Below are positions 24,741 through 34,470 of a stretch of 53,886 nt of DNA, one piece after another (within the stretch, counting starts at the first letter, position 1; every line of letters begins with the position of its first letter). The position numbers and the translations under genes are program-made. Below the pieces are notes generated by a model. It worked only from the letters and a program-made list of their open reading frames with translations. It ran no database searches and was not told the DNA's origin. Source of the DNA: Planococcus sp. MSAK28401. Its GTDB lineage: Bacteria; Bacillota; Bacilli; Bacillales_A; Planococcaceae. The stretch covers positions 1-53,886 of the forward strand of contig NZ_JAAMTH010000008.1 in NCBI RefSeq assembly GCF_018283455.1, in the 5' to 3' direction.

Positions 24741-25670
24741 CTAACGGGAGTCTTCTAAATCCTTCAAATCCCCATGAATAGACTCTATATGAGGATGGTC
24801 TTGTGATTCCAATTGAATTGTTATATGGGTAATTTGTTGTTTTATCATTGCAGCCTCAATTTCTCTTAATATGAGTTGGCTTTCTTCGAAAGAAAGGCCA
24901 TTCTCTATCACCACATGGCCCGATAATGCGTTTTTTCCGCTAGTGATGCTCCAGACATGCAAATCGTGTATATTATTTACTCCTGGGATTTTTTCAATTG
25001 TATCTGTTATGCGATCGATACTTACATCTGTCGGAGTCCCTTCCATCAATACATGAATAGCTTCCTTTGTGACACGCCAACCACTTATTAAAACAAGTAT
25101 GGCCACAACGACACTAGCTAAAGGATCGGCCCATGCCCAGCCGAAAAAGATTATTAGCAATGCGGCTGTTATAGCTCCTACAGAACCCAACAAATCACTC
25201 AGTACATGTAGGAAGGCGGCTCGGAGATTCAAATTGTCCTTAGTATCTCCACCTCTGGTCAAAATCCAGGCAACCAATATATTTACTAATAGACCGATAA
25301 TGGCAATAATCAACATGCCTGTTGTAGCGACTTCTGGCGGATCAGAAAACCGATGGTAGGCCTCGTAAAAAATGTAAAGTGAGATTAACACCAATGTTAC
25401 TCCATTGAAGACGGCAGCCAAGATTTCAAACCTCTTGTAACCATAAGTCTTAGCTTGATCCGCTGCCTTTTCCCCAATTGTAAAAGCTAAAAAACCAATT
25501 CCTAAGGAAATCGAATCGCTCAACATATGTCCAGCATCCGCGATCAATGCCAGGCTATTTGTCAGAAAGCCGCCAATCGCTTCTACAACCATATAAACCG
25601 TAATAATCAAAAAAGAAATTAATAAGGTTTTTTTATTGCGTCCATGTGCGTGGTCATGGTCACTTCCCAT
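24741..25670 (-). CDS. czcD: CzcD-type cation diffusion facilitator
   Basis: 309 residues; His-rich N-terminus (DHDHAHGR), six membrane segments, the zinc-site HMLSD in TM2 and HVLSD in TM5, and a C-terminal cytoplasmic domain with HDLHVW. CDF proteins export Zn, Cd or Co in exchange for protons. Its start is 71 bases from the next CDF gene upstream, so they may share a transcript. Residues fit the Zn/Cd type. Confidence 0.92.
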   Translation of the reverse strand: MGSDHDHAHGRNKKTLLISFLIITVYMVVEAIGGFLTNSLALIADAGHMLSDSISLGIGFLAFTIGEKAADQAKTYGYKRFEILAAVFNGVTLVLISLYIFYEAYHRFSDPPEVATTGMLIIAIIGLLVNILVAWILTRGGDTKDNLNLRAAFLHVLSDLLGSVGAITAALLIIFFGWAWADPLASVVVAILVLISGWRVTKEAIHVLMEGTPTDVSIDRITDTIEKIPGVNNIHDLHVWSITSGKNALSGHVVIENGLSFEESQLILREIEAAMIKQQITHITIQLESQDHPHIESIHGDLKDLEDSR

Positions 25671-25749
25671 TTACGACACCTCCCTTATTGGACATCTTTA
25701 CAAAAGTAATATTGATCAACTGGTTATTCCCATGACGGGACCTTGGCAA

Positions 25750-26598
25750 TCACTGAGTCTTCCAGTCCATTTCAATTGTAGAGTGAATGATTTGAAGATC
25801 CGAAATTGTACTCCGGACCTTTTCCTTAATTGCAGTTGAATCTGCCAAGTTTTCGCCTGTGACCGACAGGCACACATTCATCGCATGCTCCTCCCCATCA
25901 ATTGACCATATATGCAGATCCTTTACTGAAAGCACCCCAGGAATTTTCTCAATTCTTGAATGGACTTCATCCAAATCGATCTCCTGAGGCACACCTTCGA
26001 GCAATATTTTCATGGTTTTCGATAAATTCCGAAAGACATTGAACAGTATAAATAAAGCAATGGCAATCGATAAAATGGGATCAAGTATATGGATGTCTTT
26101 GAACAACAAAACGATACCTACTATTAGTACGGCAACCCAACCTAGGACGTCTTCTAACAGATGCCAAGTAAGCACGCCTTCATTTACTGACTTGCCTTTA
26201 TGTAGCCTGTATGCCGCAAATCCATTTAACAACACACCGGCAATTGCAAACCAAACCATTCCTTGGGCATTGGAGTGCTCGGGGTTGAATAGAAGAGGTA
26301 TGGCTTGAAAGAAAATATAAATAGAACCCGCAATTAAAATGAGTGCATTAATCAAAGCTCCCAGCAGCGAAAAACGCTTGTAACCGAAACTGAACTTTTG
26401 GTCGCCTTTCTTCTTCGAGAATTTTTGCAGAAACCAAGAAAGCCCCAATGCTGTTGCATCCCCCAAGTCATGTACAGCGTCAGACATAATAGCCACGCTA
26501 TTAATTAAGAAACCCCCAATAAATTCGCCTATAGAAAAAAGCAAGTTGATGAAAAAAGCCAATTTGATATTTTTCTCATCCTTATGAGCTGTTGCCAT
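25750..26598 (-). CDS. Second cation diffusion facilitator
   Basis: 282 residues with six membrane segments; TM2 has AVHDLGD and TM5 has HLLEDVLG, so the metal site is H-D/H-D as in Zn exporters, and the cytoplasmic domain has KDLHIWSIDG. It is only a distant relative of the neighbouring CzcD and lacks the His-rich N-terminus. AAAGGAGGAG precedes the ATG. First gene of the CDF pair. Confidence 0.9.
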   Translation of the reverse strand: MATAHKDEKNIKLAFFINLLFSIGEFIGGFLINSVAIMSDAVHDLGDATALGLSWFLQKFSKKKGDQKFSFGYKRFSLLGALINALILIAGSIYIFFQAIPLLFNPEHSNAQGMVWFAIAGVLLNGFAAYRLHKGKSVNEGVLTWHLLEDVLGWVAVLIVGIVLLFKDIHILDPILSIAIALFILFNVFRNLSKTMKILLEGVPQEIDLDEVHSRIEKIPGVLSVKDLHIWSIDGEEHAMNVCLSVTGENLADSTAIKEKVRSTISDLQIIHSTIEMDWKTQ

Positions 26599-26898
26599 CT
26601 GTTCTCCTCCTTTCTCATTACAGTTAAATAAAAAATGACGTACAAATTTTGATTTTACCCAAGGCTTAACTCACTCCATGTCACTGAGTAGTTTATATAT
26701 TCCCCAAAGCTCATGAAATACACCTTGGTAAATGATAGGCGCAATTTCCATAATTGCTTATGAAGAAGAGTTTCGGCAAGCAGGAAATTAAGGAAGAGAT
26801 AAAGAATGTGACAGAGAAAAAGGAATGTCAAACTCCTTTTCATCTGTTCTATCCTTGCCTATACCAAATATGGACATTCTAACTGGGAGGTAGAGAGA

Positions 26899-27516
26899 GT
26901 GAACAATGCTTGGAATAAAATAATGTATAGGATTTGGTCGCCTATCTATGATCAGATCTTCAATACTGGGCCTTTCTTAGAAGCCAGGAAGAAAGTTTTC
27001 CAAGATGTGAAGTTTGAAAAGCACTCAAATCTATTATTTGTAGGAGTGGGGACAGGAGCCGACTTGGAGTTATTCAATCCTCAACACTTTACTATTACCG
27101 CGATTGACTTATCTCCCGACATGTTAGAAAAGGCGCGCAAAAAATATCCTGATTCTGCTATTAGTTTTTTAGAAATGGATGCTCAAAAACTGGATTTTGA
27201 TGACGATCAGTTTGATTTTGTCATTGCCAGCCTGATACTTTCTGTTGTACCTGATCCGAATATTTGTTTGCGAGAAATGACACGCGTACTTAAAAATGGT
27301 GGGGAACTCATTATTTTCGATAAGTTTTCTTCAACTGAAACAAGCTCTTCAATTCAACGAAGACTAGCTAGGCCTTTCGTCAAACTACTTGGGACCGATA
27401 TTGCCTTGAGTTTCGAAGCTTTGTTCGAAGAAAACAAATATTATCTAAAGCTCATAGACAAAAGTCCTGTTATGTTTAACGGTTTTTATACTAAAATCCG
27501 CTACAGAAAAGAATAA
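26899..27516 (+). CDS. SAM-dependent methyltransferase (class I)
   Basis: 205 residues; motif I LLFVGVGTGADLELF, motif II ITAIDLSPDMLEKA, and FDFVIASLILSVVPD, then a methyltransferase-11-type core. The order resembles phospholipid or ubiquinone/menaquinone-type small-molecule methyltransferases. The start is GTG 26899 with GGGAGG 9 bases upstream. Substrate unknown; an adaptation or lipid role next to the VanZ-like gene is possible. Confidence 0.85.
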   Translation: MNNAWNKIMYRIWSPIYDQIFNTGPFLEARKKVFQDVKFEKHSNLLFVGVGTGADLELFNPQHFTITAIDLSPDMLEKARKKYPDSAISFLEMDAQKLDFDDDQFDFVIASLILSVVPDPNICLREMTRVLKNGGELIIFDKFSSTETSSSIQRRLARPFVKLLGTDIALSFEALFEENKYYLKLIDKSPVMFNGFYTKIRYRKE

Positions 27517-27609
27517 ATACTTTAATTGATCCCTTTTGTCTTTGTCTTATTCAAAACCTTTTCGAAAATTTAGTTGGGTTTCTACTTAAACTAAGAAAGG
27601 ACAGTGTCG

Positions 27610-28038
27610 ATGCGATTCCCTCTCTTTTTAGTAATTCTATGGGCATCAGTGATTTTAGCGGTTATGTCCACAAGCGATGCATATGCTTTTTTAGTTGATC
27701 AAGTCGTAGAGTATCAGATAAACTTACAGCCTAATTTTCTTGAATTACTGAAATTTAGTGACGTTGCTTTCAATGATGCTTTTTACTTAGCACAAAAAAC
27801 TGGCCATTTGTTATCCTTTGGGATTCTATATATTTTAACGTTCATTTGGCTAAAGCAAACTTTCTATTCCTGGTTTTTATGCACATCATTTGCCTTTTTC
27901 TCAGAAGTTTTTCAGTTGTTTTTCGATAGAAACGGCAGGCTCTTTGATGTGGGCATCGATTTAATCGGTATTTTTCTAGCCCATCAACTGATTATCAGAG
28001 TTCTCAACTTTAAAAATGAATTCAGCAAAAACGGATAG
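27610..28038 (+). CDS. VanZ-like membrane protein
   Basis: 142 residues, four membrane segments, with KTGHLLSFGILYIL and FSEVFQLFFDRNGRLFDVGIDLIG, the VanZ-family signature. The family is linked to glycopeptide tolerance in one case, but most members have no known role. The ATG at 27610 fits the AAAGGA spacing better than the GTG at 27604. Confidence 0.85.
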   Translation: MRFPLFLVILWASVILAVMSTSDAYAFLVDQVVEYQINLQPNFLELLKFSDVAFNDAFYLAQKTGHLLSFGILYILTFIWLKQTFYSWFLCTSFAFFSEVFQLFFDRNGRLFDVGIDLIGIFLAHQLIIRVLNFKNEFSKNG

Positions 28039-28103
28039 GAGACGATGCTTTTCTAGCTAACCTCAATAATCCGTACTGAGAAGAATAAAACGAGCCCCTT
28101 TAC

Positions 28104-28391
28104 TCACGTTCTCCATAGCCCAATAACACCTTTTCTACGGTATATAACCTGATGGCATTCAAGAATTTTTAATATCTTAGTAAGTCGATAAGTCGATAAA
28201 TTTAAATCCTTCTCTACCTCTTTAGTATTTTTCACTAGCACTCCGTAGGAAGTAGAATTCCTCAAAAAATACGTTATAAATCTAAGTCCATTACTCAGTG
28301 TTTCTTTCTTCTCTTCTGCTAAGCATTTCTTGACTTCTTTTATGACCCTAGTTTCTAAATTCGAAAAAGAAAACTCATTTTTACTTTTCAC
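28104..28391 (-). CDS. RepL-like winged-helix protein, possibly truncated
   Basis: 95 residues. The segment VEKDLNLSTYRLTKILKILECHQVIYRRKG resembles (given here as separate motifs NLSTYRLTKILKILE and VIYRRKG) the DNA-binding winged helix of firmicute RepL replication proteins, but the protein is shorter than RepL (about 150 residues). It may be a remnant of a small replicon or a regulator. ATG 28391 has AGGAGA upstream. Confidence 0.5.
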   Translation of the reverse strand: MKSKNEFSFSNLETRVIKEVKKCLAEEKKETLSNGLRFITYFLRNSTSYGVLVKNTKEVEKDLNLSTYRLTKILKILECHQVIYRRKGVIGLWRT

Positions 28392-28973
28392 TAATAAATC
28401 TCCTTACTTTTTATATTTCGAAACTAAACCAATAGATTAAGCCATTACATTAATAGGATATGCTAACATCCACAAACTTATTTACATTTAGTGCAGTTAA
28501 TTTATTAATCCCCTCCGCATGAAAATTTAAATGACGAATAGCGAGGATTGGGTCAAGGAAACGAAAATAATACATGCTATACTTGTCTGACTCCTGTCTT
28601 CGTTAACTTCTATATTTCCAGTCAGCTGTTCCATGGCATAGGTAATTACTTATTAGACAGTATAAATAGTTTTAGGACTTCAAGTTAATTATGTAAACAC
28701 CCGATATACAAGCTTCAACTGTTAGTTGGCCATAAGCAACATACGTAATTTGGGAGCTCAGTAATAAGCAAATCATATACAATAATATATCTATTGAAAA
28801 GGAAAGAATACACGATTCTTCTTACAAATGGATTATAGAGAATACATTCAACATTATTCCAAGCCAAAGAGTTTTTCAGTAACCCATTCATAAAGTTACA
28901 CTAACTCTGAATGACTATATCACCAAATAACTCGCTGCTTTATAAATCAAGTTACCATACAGGTTTTCAAAAG
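28392..28973. other. AT-rich region with traces of a decayed gene
   Basis: No intact frame. On the plus strand 28738-28880 reads without stop and ends ERIHDSSYKWIIENTFNI...QRVFQ, protein-like but with no start, so it looks like the tail of a lost gene. Confidence 0.35.
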
Positions 28974-29025
28974 AAGCTGATATGTAAAGCTCATGAAGAA
29001 GTGAGCTTTACTCAGCTTTTTTTAT
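28974..29025 (+). terminator. Terminator hairpin upstream of the ZIP gene
   Basis: AAGCTGA-TAT-GTAAAGCTCA pairs with TGAGCTTTAC-TC-AGCTT, followed by TTTTTT. It has no intact gene to terminate, in line with decay of the region before it. Confidence 0.75.
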
Positions 29026-29118
29026 TGCATTTAATTAACTGAACCCACCTTTTTTTGCTCGAAACAAAACATAGCATCAAGTTTTTCGAAATACATTTTT
29101 CATAGGAGGAAAATTGAC

Positions 29119-29934
29119 ATGATGGAGTTGTTTAAAGGTCTAGATCCAGTTGTTCAAGCATTTATTGGTACATTATTCACATGGGGCATGACGGCACTGG
29201 GCGCAGCGTTAGTATTTACTACAAAAGGCGTCAATCAACGTTTCCTGGATAGCATGCTCGGGTTTGCTGGAGGGGTAATGATTGCGGCAAGTTATTGGTC
29301 GCTTCTTGCTCCTGCCATTGATATGGGAGAAGGTGGCTCTTTACCAGCTTGGATGCCTGCGGCCATCGGCTTTTTACTGGGCGGCATATTTTTATGGTCA
29401 GTAGATAAAATCCTCCCTCACCTTCATCCAAATGCATCCTTAGAAAAGTCTGAGGGATTCCACTCAGCTAAAAGAAAGAAGAGCTCTTTGCTTGTTTTCG
29501 CCATTACACTACACAACATTCCCGAAGGGCTAGCAATCGGCGTGGCATTCGGAGCTGTGGCTGCTGGATTTCCATCGGCCTCTCTAGCAGGTGCAATTGC
29601 TTTGGCAATCGGCATCGGTATCCAGAACTTCCCGGAAGGCCTAGCTGTCTCCATGCCTCTTCGACGCGATGGATTTTCGCGGCGAAAAAGCTTTCTTTAC
29701 GGTCAATTCTCTGGGATGGTTGAACCGGTCGCCGCCATCATCGGTGCGCTGGCAGTGGTATTTATAGAACCCTTACTGCCTTATGCATTGAGCTTTGCAG
29801 CAGGTGCAATGATTTTTGTAGTCGTCGAAGAAGTAATTCCAAGTTCCCAAGAAAAAGGGAATTCAGACTTGGCTTCGATGAGTTTAATGGTTGGGTTTAC
29901 AATCATGATGATTCTTGATGTCGCCCTCGGCTAA
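29119..29934 (+). CDS. ZIP-family metal transporter
   Basis: 271 residues, eight membrane segments. TM4 has [11 protein letters not shown] and TM5 has [16 protein letters not shown], the paired metal-site motifs of the ZIP family (GufA/ZupT branch). These move Zn, Fe or Mn into the cytoplasm, the opposite of the exporters nearby; the direction in this case is inferred. AGGAGG precedes the ATG. Confidence 0.88.
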   Translation: MMELFKGLDPVVQAFIGTLFTWGMTALGAALVFTTKGVNQRFLDSMLGFAGGVMIAASYWSLLAPAIDMGEGGSLPAWMPAAIGFLLGGIFLWSVDKILPHLHPNASLEKSEGFHSAKRKKSSLLVFAITLHNIPEGLAIGVAFGAVAAGFPSASLAGAIALAIGIGIQNFPEGLAVSMPLRRDGFSRRKSFLYGQFSGMVEPVAAIIGALAVVFIEPLLPYALSFAAGAMIFVVVEEVIPSSQEKGNSDLASMSLMVGFTIMMILDVALG

Positions 29935-29979
29935 TTTCAAGTAAGCTCCGAACCTAGGCCTGTGAAACGGATATTATAT

Positions 29980-30942
29980 TTAGCTTTCTCCTATACTTGC
30001 TCTCCTTAGAGAAAGCAACAACTGGGAAACGAGTGCTAGAATGGGCAATTCGATCAACGGGCCGATAACCAAGGCCAAGGCGATTAGAGGCTGGTCCGGA
30101 AAGGCGACAACTGCAATGGCCAGTGAGACAGGCGAATTACGTGCGATAGTCGTCAGGCTTAAGCTCACCGTATCTTCATAGGAAAACTTCAGGGCTTTCC
30201 CTGCTGTTTGCACCAAAATAAAATTAATAATAAAGAACAATAAAACAGGCAGCAACAAGATGGAAATGATTTCAAGATTATCAAGTAGGTACTTCCCTTG
30301 AGAAGCAAACATCGCCATAATCGCCAAAGATAAAAAGAAAATCTGTGCTGTAGCGAAAAAAGAGACGAGTTTCTCATTCAAGAAGGCTTTTCTCTTCCGC
30401 AAGGCATAACGCGTCAAATGTGCTAGCACAAACGGAATAACCAGTACCAGGACAATGCTTTTGCCGATCGTCGACAATGGAATCGGCTCAATCGTGCCAG
30501 CGAAAATGAATAGGTAAACCGGCAACAGCACGACCTGCAGAATCAAATTAATCGGCAAAATGGACGTGGACAAGGGCACATTCCCTTTGGCAATGGAAGT
30601 GAACATGAGGTACCAGTCTGTACAAGGCGTTACCATCAGCATGATAAATCCAATCCACAGGGCTGGATGATCTGCAAGGAAGATCGCCCCAAGTCCCCAG
30701 GCCACTAAAGGTGTCCAGACAAAATTGATAAGCATACTGACAGTGAAAAACTTGCGATTTTTAAAAGTATCCTTCAGGTGCTGCAATGGAATGGTTAAAA
30801 ATAATCCATAGAGCATCAGCAATAAAAATGGCACGATGAAGGATTCGGCGTATTGCTCAAAAAAGTGGACCTGGCCAAATAAAAGGCCGAGCCCAACTGC
30901 GCTTAGAATAATGACGGTTTGAAATTTCTCTAATACGTTCAT
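29980..30942 (-). CDS. ACR3/bile-acid symporter-type transporter (probable arsenite or related anion export)
   Basis: 320 residues, about ten membrane segments, with MLMVTPCTDWYLMFTSIAKG, in which the Cys sits as in ACR3 arsenite exporters; the C-terminal half has SLTTIARNSPVSLAIA. I place it in the BASS/ACR3 superfamily. No arsR or arsC is next to it, so arsenic is a guess. ATG 30942 has AAGGAG upstream; the frame is open to 31086 but without a ribosome site. Confidence 0.75.
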   Translation of the reverse strand: MNVLEKFQTVIILSAVGLGLLFGQVHFFEQYAESFIVPFLLLMLYGLFLTIPLQHLKDTFKNRKFFTVSMLINFVWTPLVAWGLGAIFLADHPALWIGFIMLMVTPCTDWYLMFTSIAKGNVPLSTSILPINLILQVVLLPVYLFIFAGTIEPIPLSTIGKSIVLVLVIPFVLAHLTRYALRKRKAFLNEKLVSFFATAQIFFLSLAIMAMFASQGKYLLDNLEIISILLLPVLLFFIINFILVQTAGKALKFSYEDTVSLSLTTIARNSPVSLAIAVVAFPDQPLIALALVIGPLIELPILALVSQLLLSLRRASIGES

Positions 30943-31190
30943 AATGACACTCCTTAGATGATAAAGAGAAAGCATATTCGAGCGCCTCCTCTCTATCAGG
31001 ATACCGGAAGTGGCATCCGATTGCCTTGTGAATCTTGACTTTGAATCCGAGCGGAAGAAAAAATCCTGAAAAGCTATTATTGGCAATTAATTTCTAGCAA
31101 TAACTAAGATTATGACGGAGAATTCTATTACGCCCTCTCTAAAACCAGAACTATATGCCGACCTCTTGTAATTCCTGTACCCCAAACCCT

Positions 31191-31225
31191 AAAAACCCAT
31201 TCTCCTGAAGGACAAGAAAATGGGC
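31191..31225 (-). terminator. Copy of the DUF5348-gene terminator
   Basis: AAAACCCATTCTCCTG...CAAGAAAATGGG, the counterpart of 12755-12791, with the shared ATCAAATCATTAAGTT flank. Confidence 0.6.
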
Positions 31226-31291
31226 TCTCACTATTTGTTGTATCAAATCATTAAGTTAGTACCTCTTGTGGAACAAAGTATAACTAACGTT

Positions 31292-31455
31292 CTCAACACC
31301 TTGTTTGAAGACCTTGCAAGAGTTATTTCATCCTTTCTACAAAGTCTTCGATGTTGTATTGATTAATCTCATAAAGACTACTTAGAGGTTCAACAATTCT
31401 TCATTAAATCGAATCAACTTGGGAGATACTGCATTATATAAATCTCACGCTGTAT
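31292..31455 (-). pseudogene. Decayed gene remnant(s), DUF5348-like 3-prime end
   Basis: The minus strand ends LLQGLQTRC then TGA at 31292-31294, matching the PLEGLQARC end of the 12855 protein, and the matching terminator copy lies just beyond. Upstream, in shifted frames, NAVSPKLIRFNEELLNL and SLYEINQYNIEDFVERMK appear protein-like but are broken by stops. It is either a degraded gene pair or a chimera from recombination. Confidence 0.45.
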
Positions 31456-31528
31456 TTCGTTCCACTAATTGTTAAGAAAAAGGAACCTGCTATTTTAAAA
31501 CCTCCGTCTAGCCCATTCAATGCGTCCC

Positions 31529-31783
31529 CTATTTTGAGGTGTCGTATCCCTCTAGTTCTCGCAAGCGCTCCCGGTATTCTTCCGTGCTGATTTCGCCACG
31601 TGCATAACGCTCTTTCAACAGATCCACTGCATTAGAAGAAGAACGGCTCCCACCTTCTGCAGACGGATTTTTCCGCATGAAATAAATCACGAGCCATACG
31701 GCCAGGATGATAATCAATAGCAGCACAAAAGCCCAAAAGAACATAATAGCCCAACTTCCATTATGCATTCCATAATTCCACAT
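31529..31783 (-). CDS. SHOCT-domain small membrane protein
   Basis: 84 residues: one membrane segment (IMFFWAFVLLLIIILAVWLVIY, about residues 13-34) and a C-terminal SHOCT motif, DLLKERYARGEISTEEYRERL. SHOCT proteins are common in metal-resistance regions (CopZ/CadA neighbourhoods), role unknown. The start is ATG 31783 after AAAGGAGG; the earlier ATG at 31834 lies before that site. Confidence 0.82.
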   Translation of the reverse strand: MWNYGMHNGSWAIMFFWAFVLLLIIILAVWLVIYFMRKNPSAEGGSRSSSNAVDLLKERYARGEISTEEYRERLRELEGYDTSK

Positions 31784-32045
31784 TGCTGTTGTACCTCCTT
31801 TATAACCTGTTTGACACGAGCCATTCCAATTCATTTTATTTATTACTAGTATACCATCAATGTTTATAACATTAAGAATAATTAGATAAAAATTAGTAGA
31901 TTTTTCAATTTGAAATACTTCGAGTTTTCTTTGAAATAGCTTTCCAATACCAGCATCTTATGTCGTGTCTTTAAAATTTCATTTTCATGACAAACAACAT
32001 TATTCCGTTGTTATTGGAACTCTATATTAACGTCTACTTTAATAA

Positions 32046-32140
32046 ACGTTCGCAAATGTACACTTTTACGAACACTTTGATTACAGTCCAAAACTACCGA
32101 AAAAACGTTCGTAATTGTGTAAATACACTTTACGAACGTT
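32046..32140. repeat. Two related palindromes with ACGTTCG/CGAACGT ends
   Basis: 32104-32140 is AACGTTCGTAA...TTACGAACGTT with an inner GTGTA/TACAC, nearly perfect over 37 bp. A weaker relative lies at 32046-32074 (GTTCG...CGAAC with inner GT/AC). They are about 55 bp apart, just beyond the 3-prime end of the 554-residue gene. They could be recombination sites, a terminator, or a protein-binding pair. Confidence 0.6.
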
Positions 32141-32187
32141 CTATTATTACTCGATACATTTTCGAACATAGCATAACAAATAAAGGC

Positions 32188-33852
32188 TCACTTAGTTTTA
32201 TTATTCTTATCACGAAAATATTTTTTGGTGTTTTGTATAGCTTTGTAGTGTCGAAATTTATTTTTAGGAAAATTGATCATATTTCTAAAGAACTCCATGA
32301 GTCTATCCCGAAATGCTGCTATTACGGTTACTAGCACTAGAGTTTGTACTATTACATAAGAAAAACTAATAAAGTATTCATTCTTAATATTAAAGAACTC
32401 CATAGTTTGAGTTAAAGCAGGAATAGATAAAATAGAAGTTAAGAGAATAACCAGAATAGAGGATAAGACGCTAACTTCTGATATTATGATATTTCTTCTG
32501 AGTTCACTGATTTCTAAAACTTTACTTTTATTCTCTTCAAGAATATTTGTTACATTTTTATCTATACAACTTTTAAACAATGCATCTACTAATTCAAGCA
32601 TTGAACTGTATTGATAAAATACTTGGTTATTTTCAAACCTAGATTCAGATATCCTATTAAGATTTATCTTGTATAATTTTCGAGAAGAAATTGTTTCACC
32701 GAAAAAATTATACATATATTTCCAATCGGTTATTTTTTTCAACATTAATTTCTCTATTGCAAAGAAGTAGTCTCCATGAAAACCCTCATAAAAATGTTCT
32801 ATTACTACATTATCAGTATATAAAGGGAATTCTTTTTGGAAATTACTAAATCTTTCCTCTGAAACTACATATATAAGTCTATGTTGATTTCCATACGTGT
32901 TCGAAAAACCTTTTTTCTCGAATAGGTTTCCGTCGAAGAACTTATCTATGTGCAGTTGAGGTGGCATGGTTAATACCGGCGTATGAAGAAGCTTATATAT
33001 ATTTTCTTTATAGGCTGGCGTATCTCTTTTTCCTAAATCTCTTTCATGTGAAATCATTAAAGTGTGAAAAGTTTCTCTTTCTAATTGCTCGTTGCCAATA
33101 ACTAATTGAATAATATCTACATATCTTTTAATCGCACTTGCTAAATCTTTGCACCTCCCCAATTTATTGTATTTCACTTTTTCCTTAGTAGTTTCGCTTT
33201 TATACTGATTTTTATTTTCTAAATTAAGCATAAATCTAGGCAAGAAAGCTGAATCTATATCTATATCCCATTGATTTACGTTAAACTTCTCTAAGTCCAA
33301 ATCTATTAAGTTAGTAGAAAAATTTAAAATTGCATATCCGTGTTTATAAACTGTTATTCTTATATCTACAAATATAGAAATTTCATTAATAATAACTTTT
33401 AATGGATAGAGCATAAACGTGTTTTTGGTATCTAATAAAGGTTGATTCGAATGCGTTTCTTCTCGTTGGTTATTAGCTATAAACCTCAATAAATGTACAG
33501 TTTGACTCTCCTCTAGTAAATCGATTCTAGTAGCCCCTTCTTCCTCATGAGGCTTTTCAAAGTATCCCATAAAAAATTCTTCATTTGGAATATCAAAAAA
33601 ATCGCCTTTTAAATCTGACGTTAAAGAATCTATATTTCTATCTTTATATTGTTTTCTATCAACTATGGCATTAGAAAAAAACTCTCTAAAATTCACTTCT
33701 TTTTCCATACTAATGTTTGAAATAATTAATTCATTCTTACTCAGCTTTTCTAAAGTCTTTATATACTTTTTAAAAGAATCACCTTTGGAACTATCAAAAG
33801 CTTCAAAGACTACAACGTTATTTAAAATTCCATGACTGATTGTAGAGTTCAT
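32188..33852 (-). CDS. Large unrecognised protein with two C-terminal membrane segments
   Basis: 554 residues. About 450 residues of soluble, Asn/Lys/Phe-rich sequence precede two membrane helices (VLSSILVILLTSILSIPAL near 460-480 and ISFSYVIVQTLVLVTVIAAF near 492-512) and a short basic tail. The layout, a cytosolic domain and a C-terminal hairpin in the membrane, is like CorA-type channels and several membrane-acting phage-defence effectors, but I find no motif that names a family. Strongly AT-rich compared with the transfer genes, so acquired separately. It lies 32 bases from the serine recombinase stop side and next to a restriction system. Confidence 0.75.
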   Translation of the reverse strand: MNSTISHGILNNVVVFEAFDSSKGDSFKKYIKTLEKLSKNELIISNISMEKEVNFREFFSNAIVDRKQYKDRNIDSLTSDLKGDFFDIPNEEFFMGYFEKPHEEEGATRIDLLEESQTVHLLRFIANNQREETHSNQPLLDTKNTFMLYPLKVIINEISIFVDIRITVYKHGYAILNFSTNLIDLDLEKFNVNQWDIDIDSAFLPRFMLNLENKNQYKSETTKEKVKYNKLGRCKDLASAIKRYVDIIQLVIGNEQLERETFHTLMISHERDLGKRDTPAYKENIYKLLHTPVLTMPPQLHIDKFFDGNLFEKKGFSNTYGNQHRLIYVVSEERFSNFQKEFPLYTDNVVIEHFYEGFHGDYFFAIEKLMLKKITDWKYMYNFFGETISSRKLYKINLNRISESRFENNQVFYQYSSMLELVDALFKSCIDKNVTNILEENKSKVLEISELRRNIIISEVSVLSSILVILLTSILSIPALTQTMEFFNIKNEYFISFSYVIVQTLVLVTVIAAFRDRLMEFFRNMINFPKNKFRHYKAIQNTKKYFRDKNNKTK

Positions 33853-33884
33853 TATTTTCTCCTTTTCTAACTTTTATGTACGAT

Positions 33885-34433
33885 TCATTCTTTTTTTAAA
33901 GCACGATATAAAGTGGCAGCTGAAATCCCCGTAGCTTCCTGGATCTCCTTCACACTAATTCGTTTCGAATGGTAAAGAGCCAATGCTTGATTCAACTTCT
34001 GTTGATTTACTTTTGGTCTGCCTCCTTTTCTTCCTCTGGCTCTCGCCGCCTTTAATCCTGCCATTGTGCGTTCTCGAATAATATCCCGTTCAAATTCAGC
34101 TAAAACCGATAGCATTCCGAACATGGCTTTTCCCGCAGCCGTCCCCGTATCGATATTATCTTGGATACTGACAAACTCCACACCCTTTTCTCGAAGCAGT
34201 TCCGCAATCTCAATCAATCGCTTTGTAGATCTGGCTAATCGATCTAATTTATATACAACGAATTTATCTCCGGCCCGTGACATCTTGATTGCTTGTAACA
34301 ATTCCGGACGATCGTCTTTTGCCCCTGATAGTTTCTCCTGGAAAATCTCTTCGCAGCCAAATTCTTTTAGTGCATCCAATTGTAAATTCAAAGATTGATC
34401 AATTGTGCTGACTCGTGCATATCCGATAATCAT
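33885..34433 (-). CDS. Serine recombinase (resolvase/invertase)
   Basis: 182 residues; catalytic Ser in GYARVSTIDQ (Ser9), then the resolvase core (FVVYKLDRLARSTK, EFERDIIRERT) and a C-terminal helix-turn-helix SVKEIQEATGISAATLYRAL. Of the Tn3-resolvase/Pin size class. It may resolve plasmid dimers or be the remnant of a transposon that brought the neighbouring cargo. ATG 34433 with AGAGG upstream. Confidence 0.92.
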   Translation of the reverse strand: MIIGYARVSTIDQSLNLQLDALKEFGCEEIFQEKLSGAKDDRPELLQAIKMSRAGDKFVVYKLDRLARSTKRLIEIAELLREKGVEFVSIQDNIDTGTAAGKAMFGMLSVLAEFERDIIRERTMAGLKAARARGRKGGRPKVNQQKLNQALALYHSKRISVKEIQEATGISAATLYRALKKE

Positions 34434-34470
34434 AAATTACCTCTTCTCACTTCAGTTATTAGATTAATTA

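Noticed and set aside
26655..26882. Short frames on both strands between the CDF and methyltransferase genes (including 40 codons from 26760)
   Set aside because: No good ribosome site, no recognisable composition, and they overlap each other.
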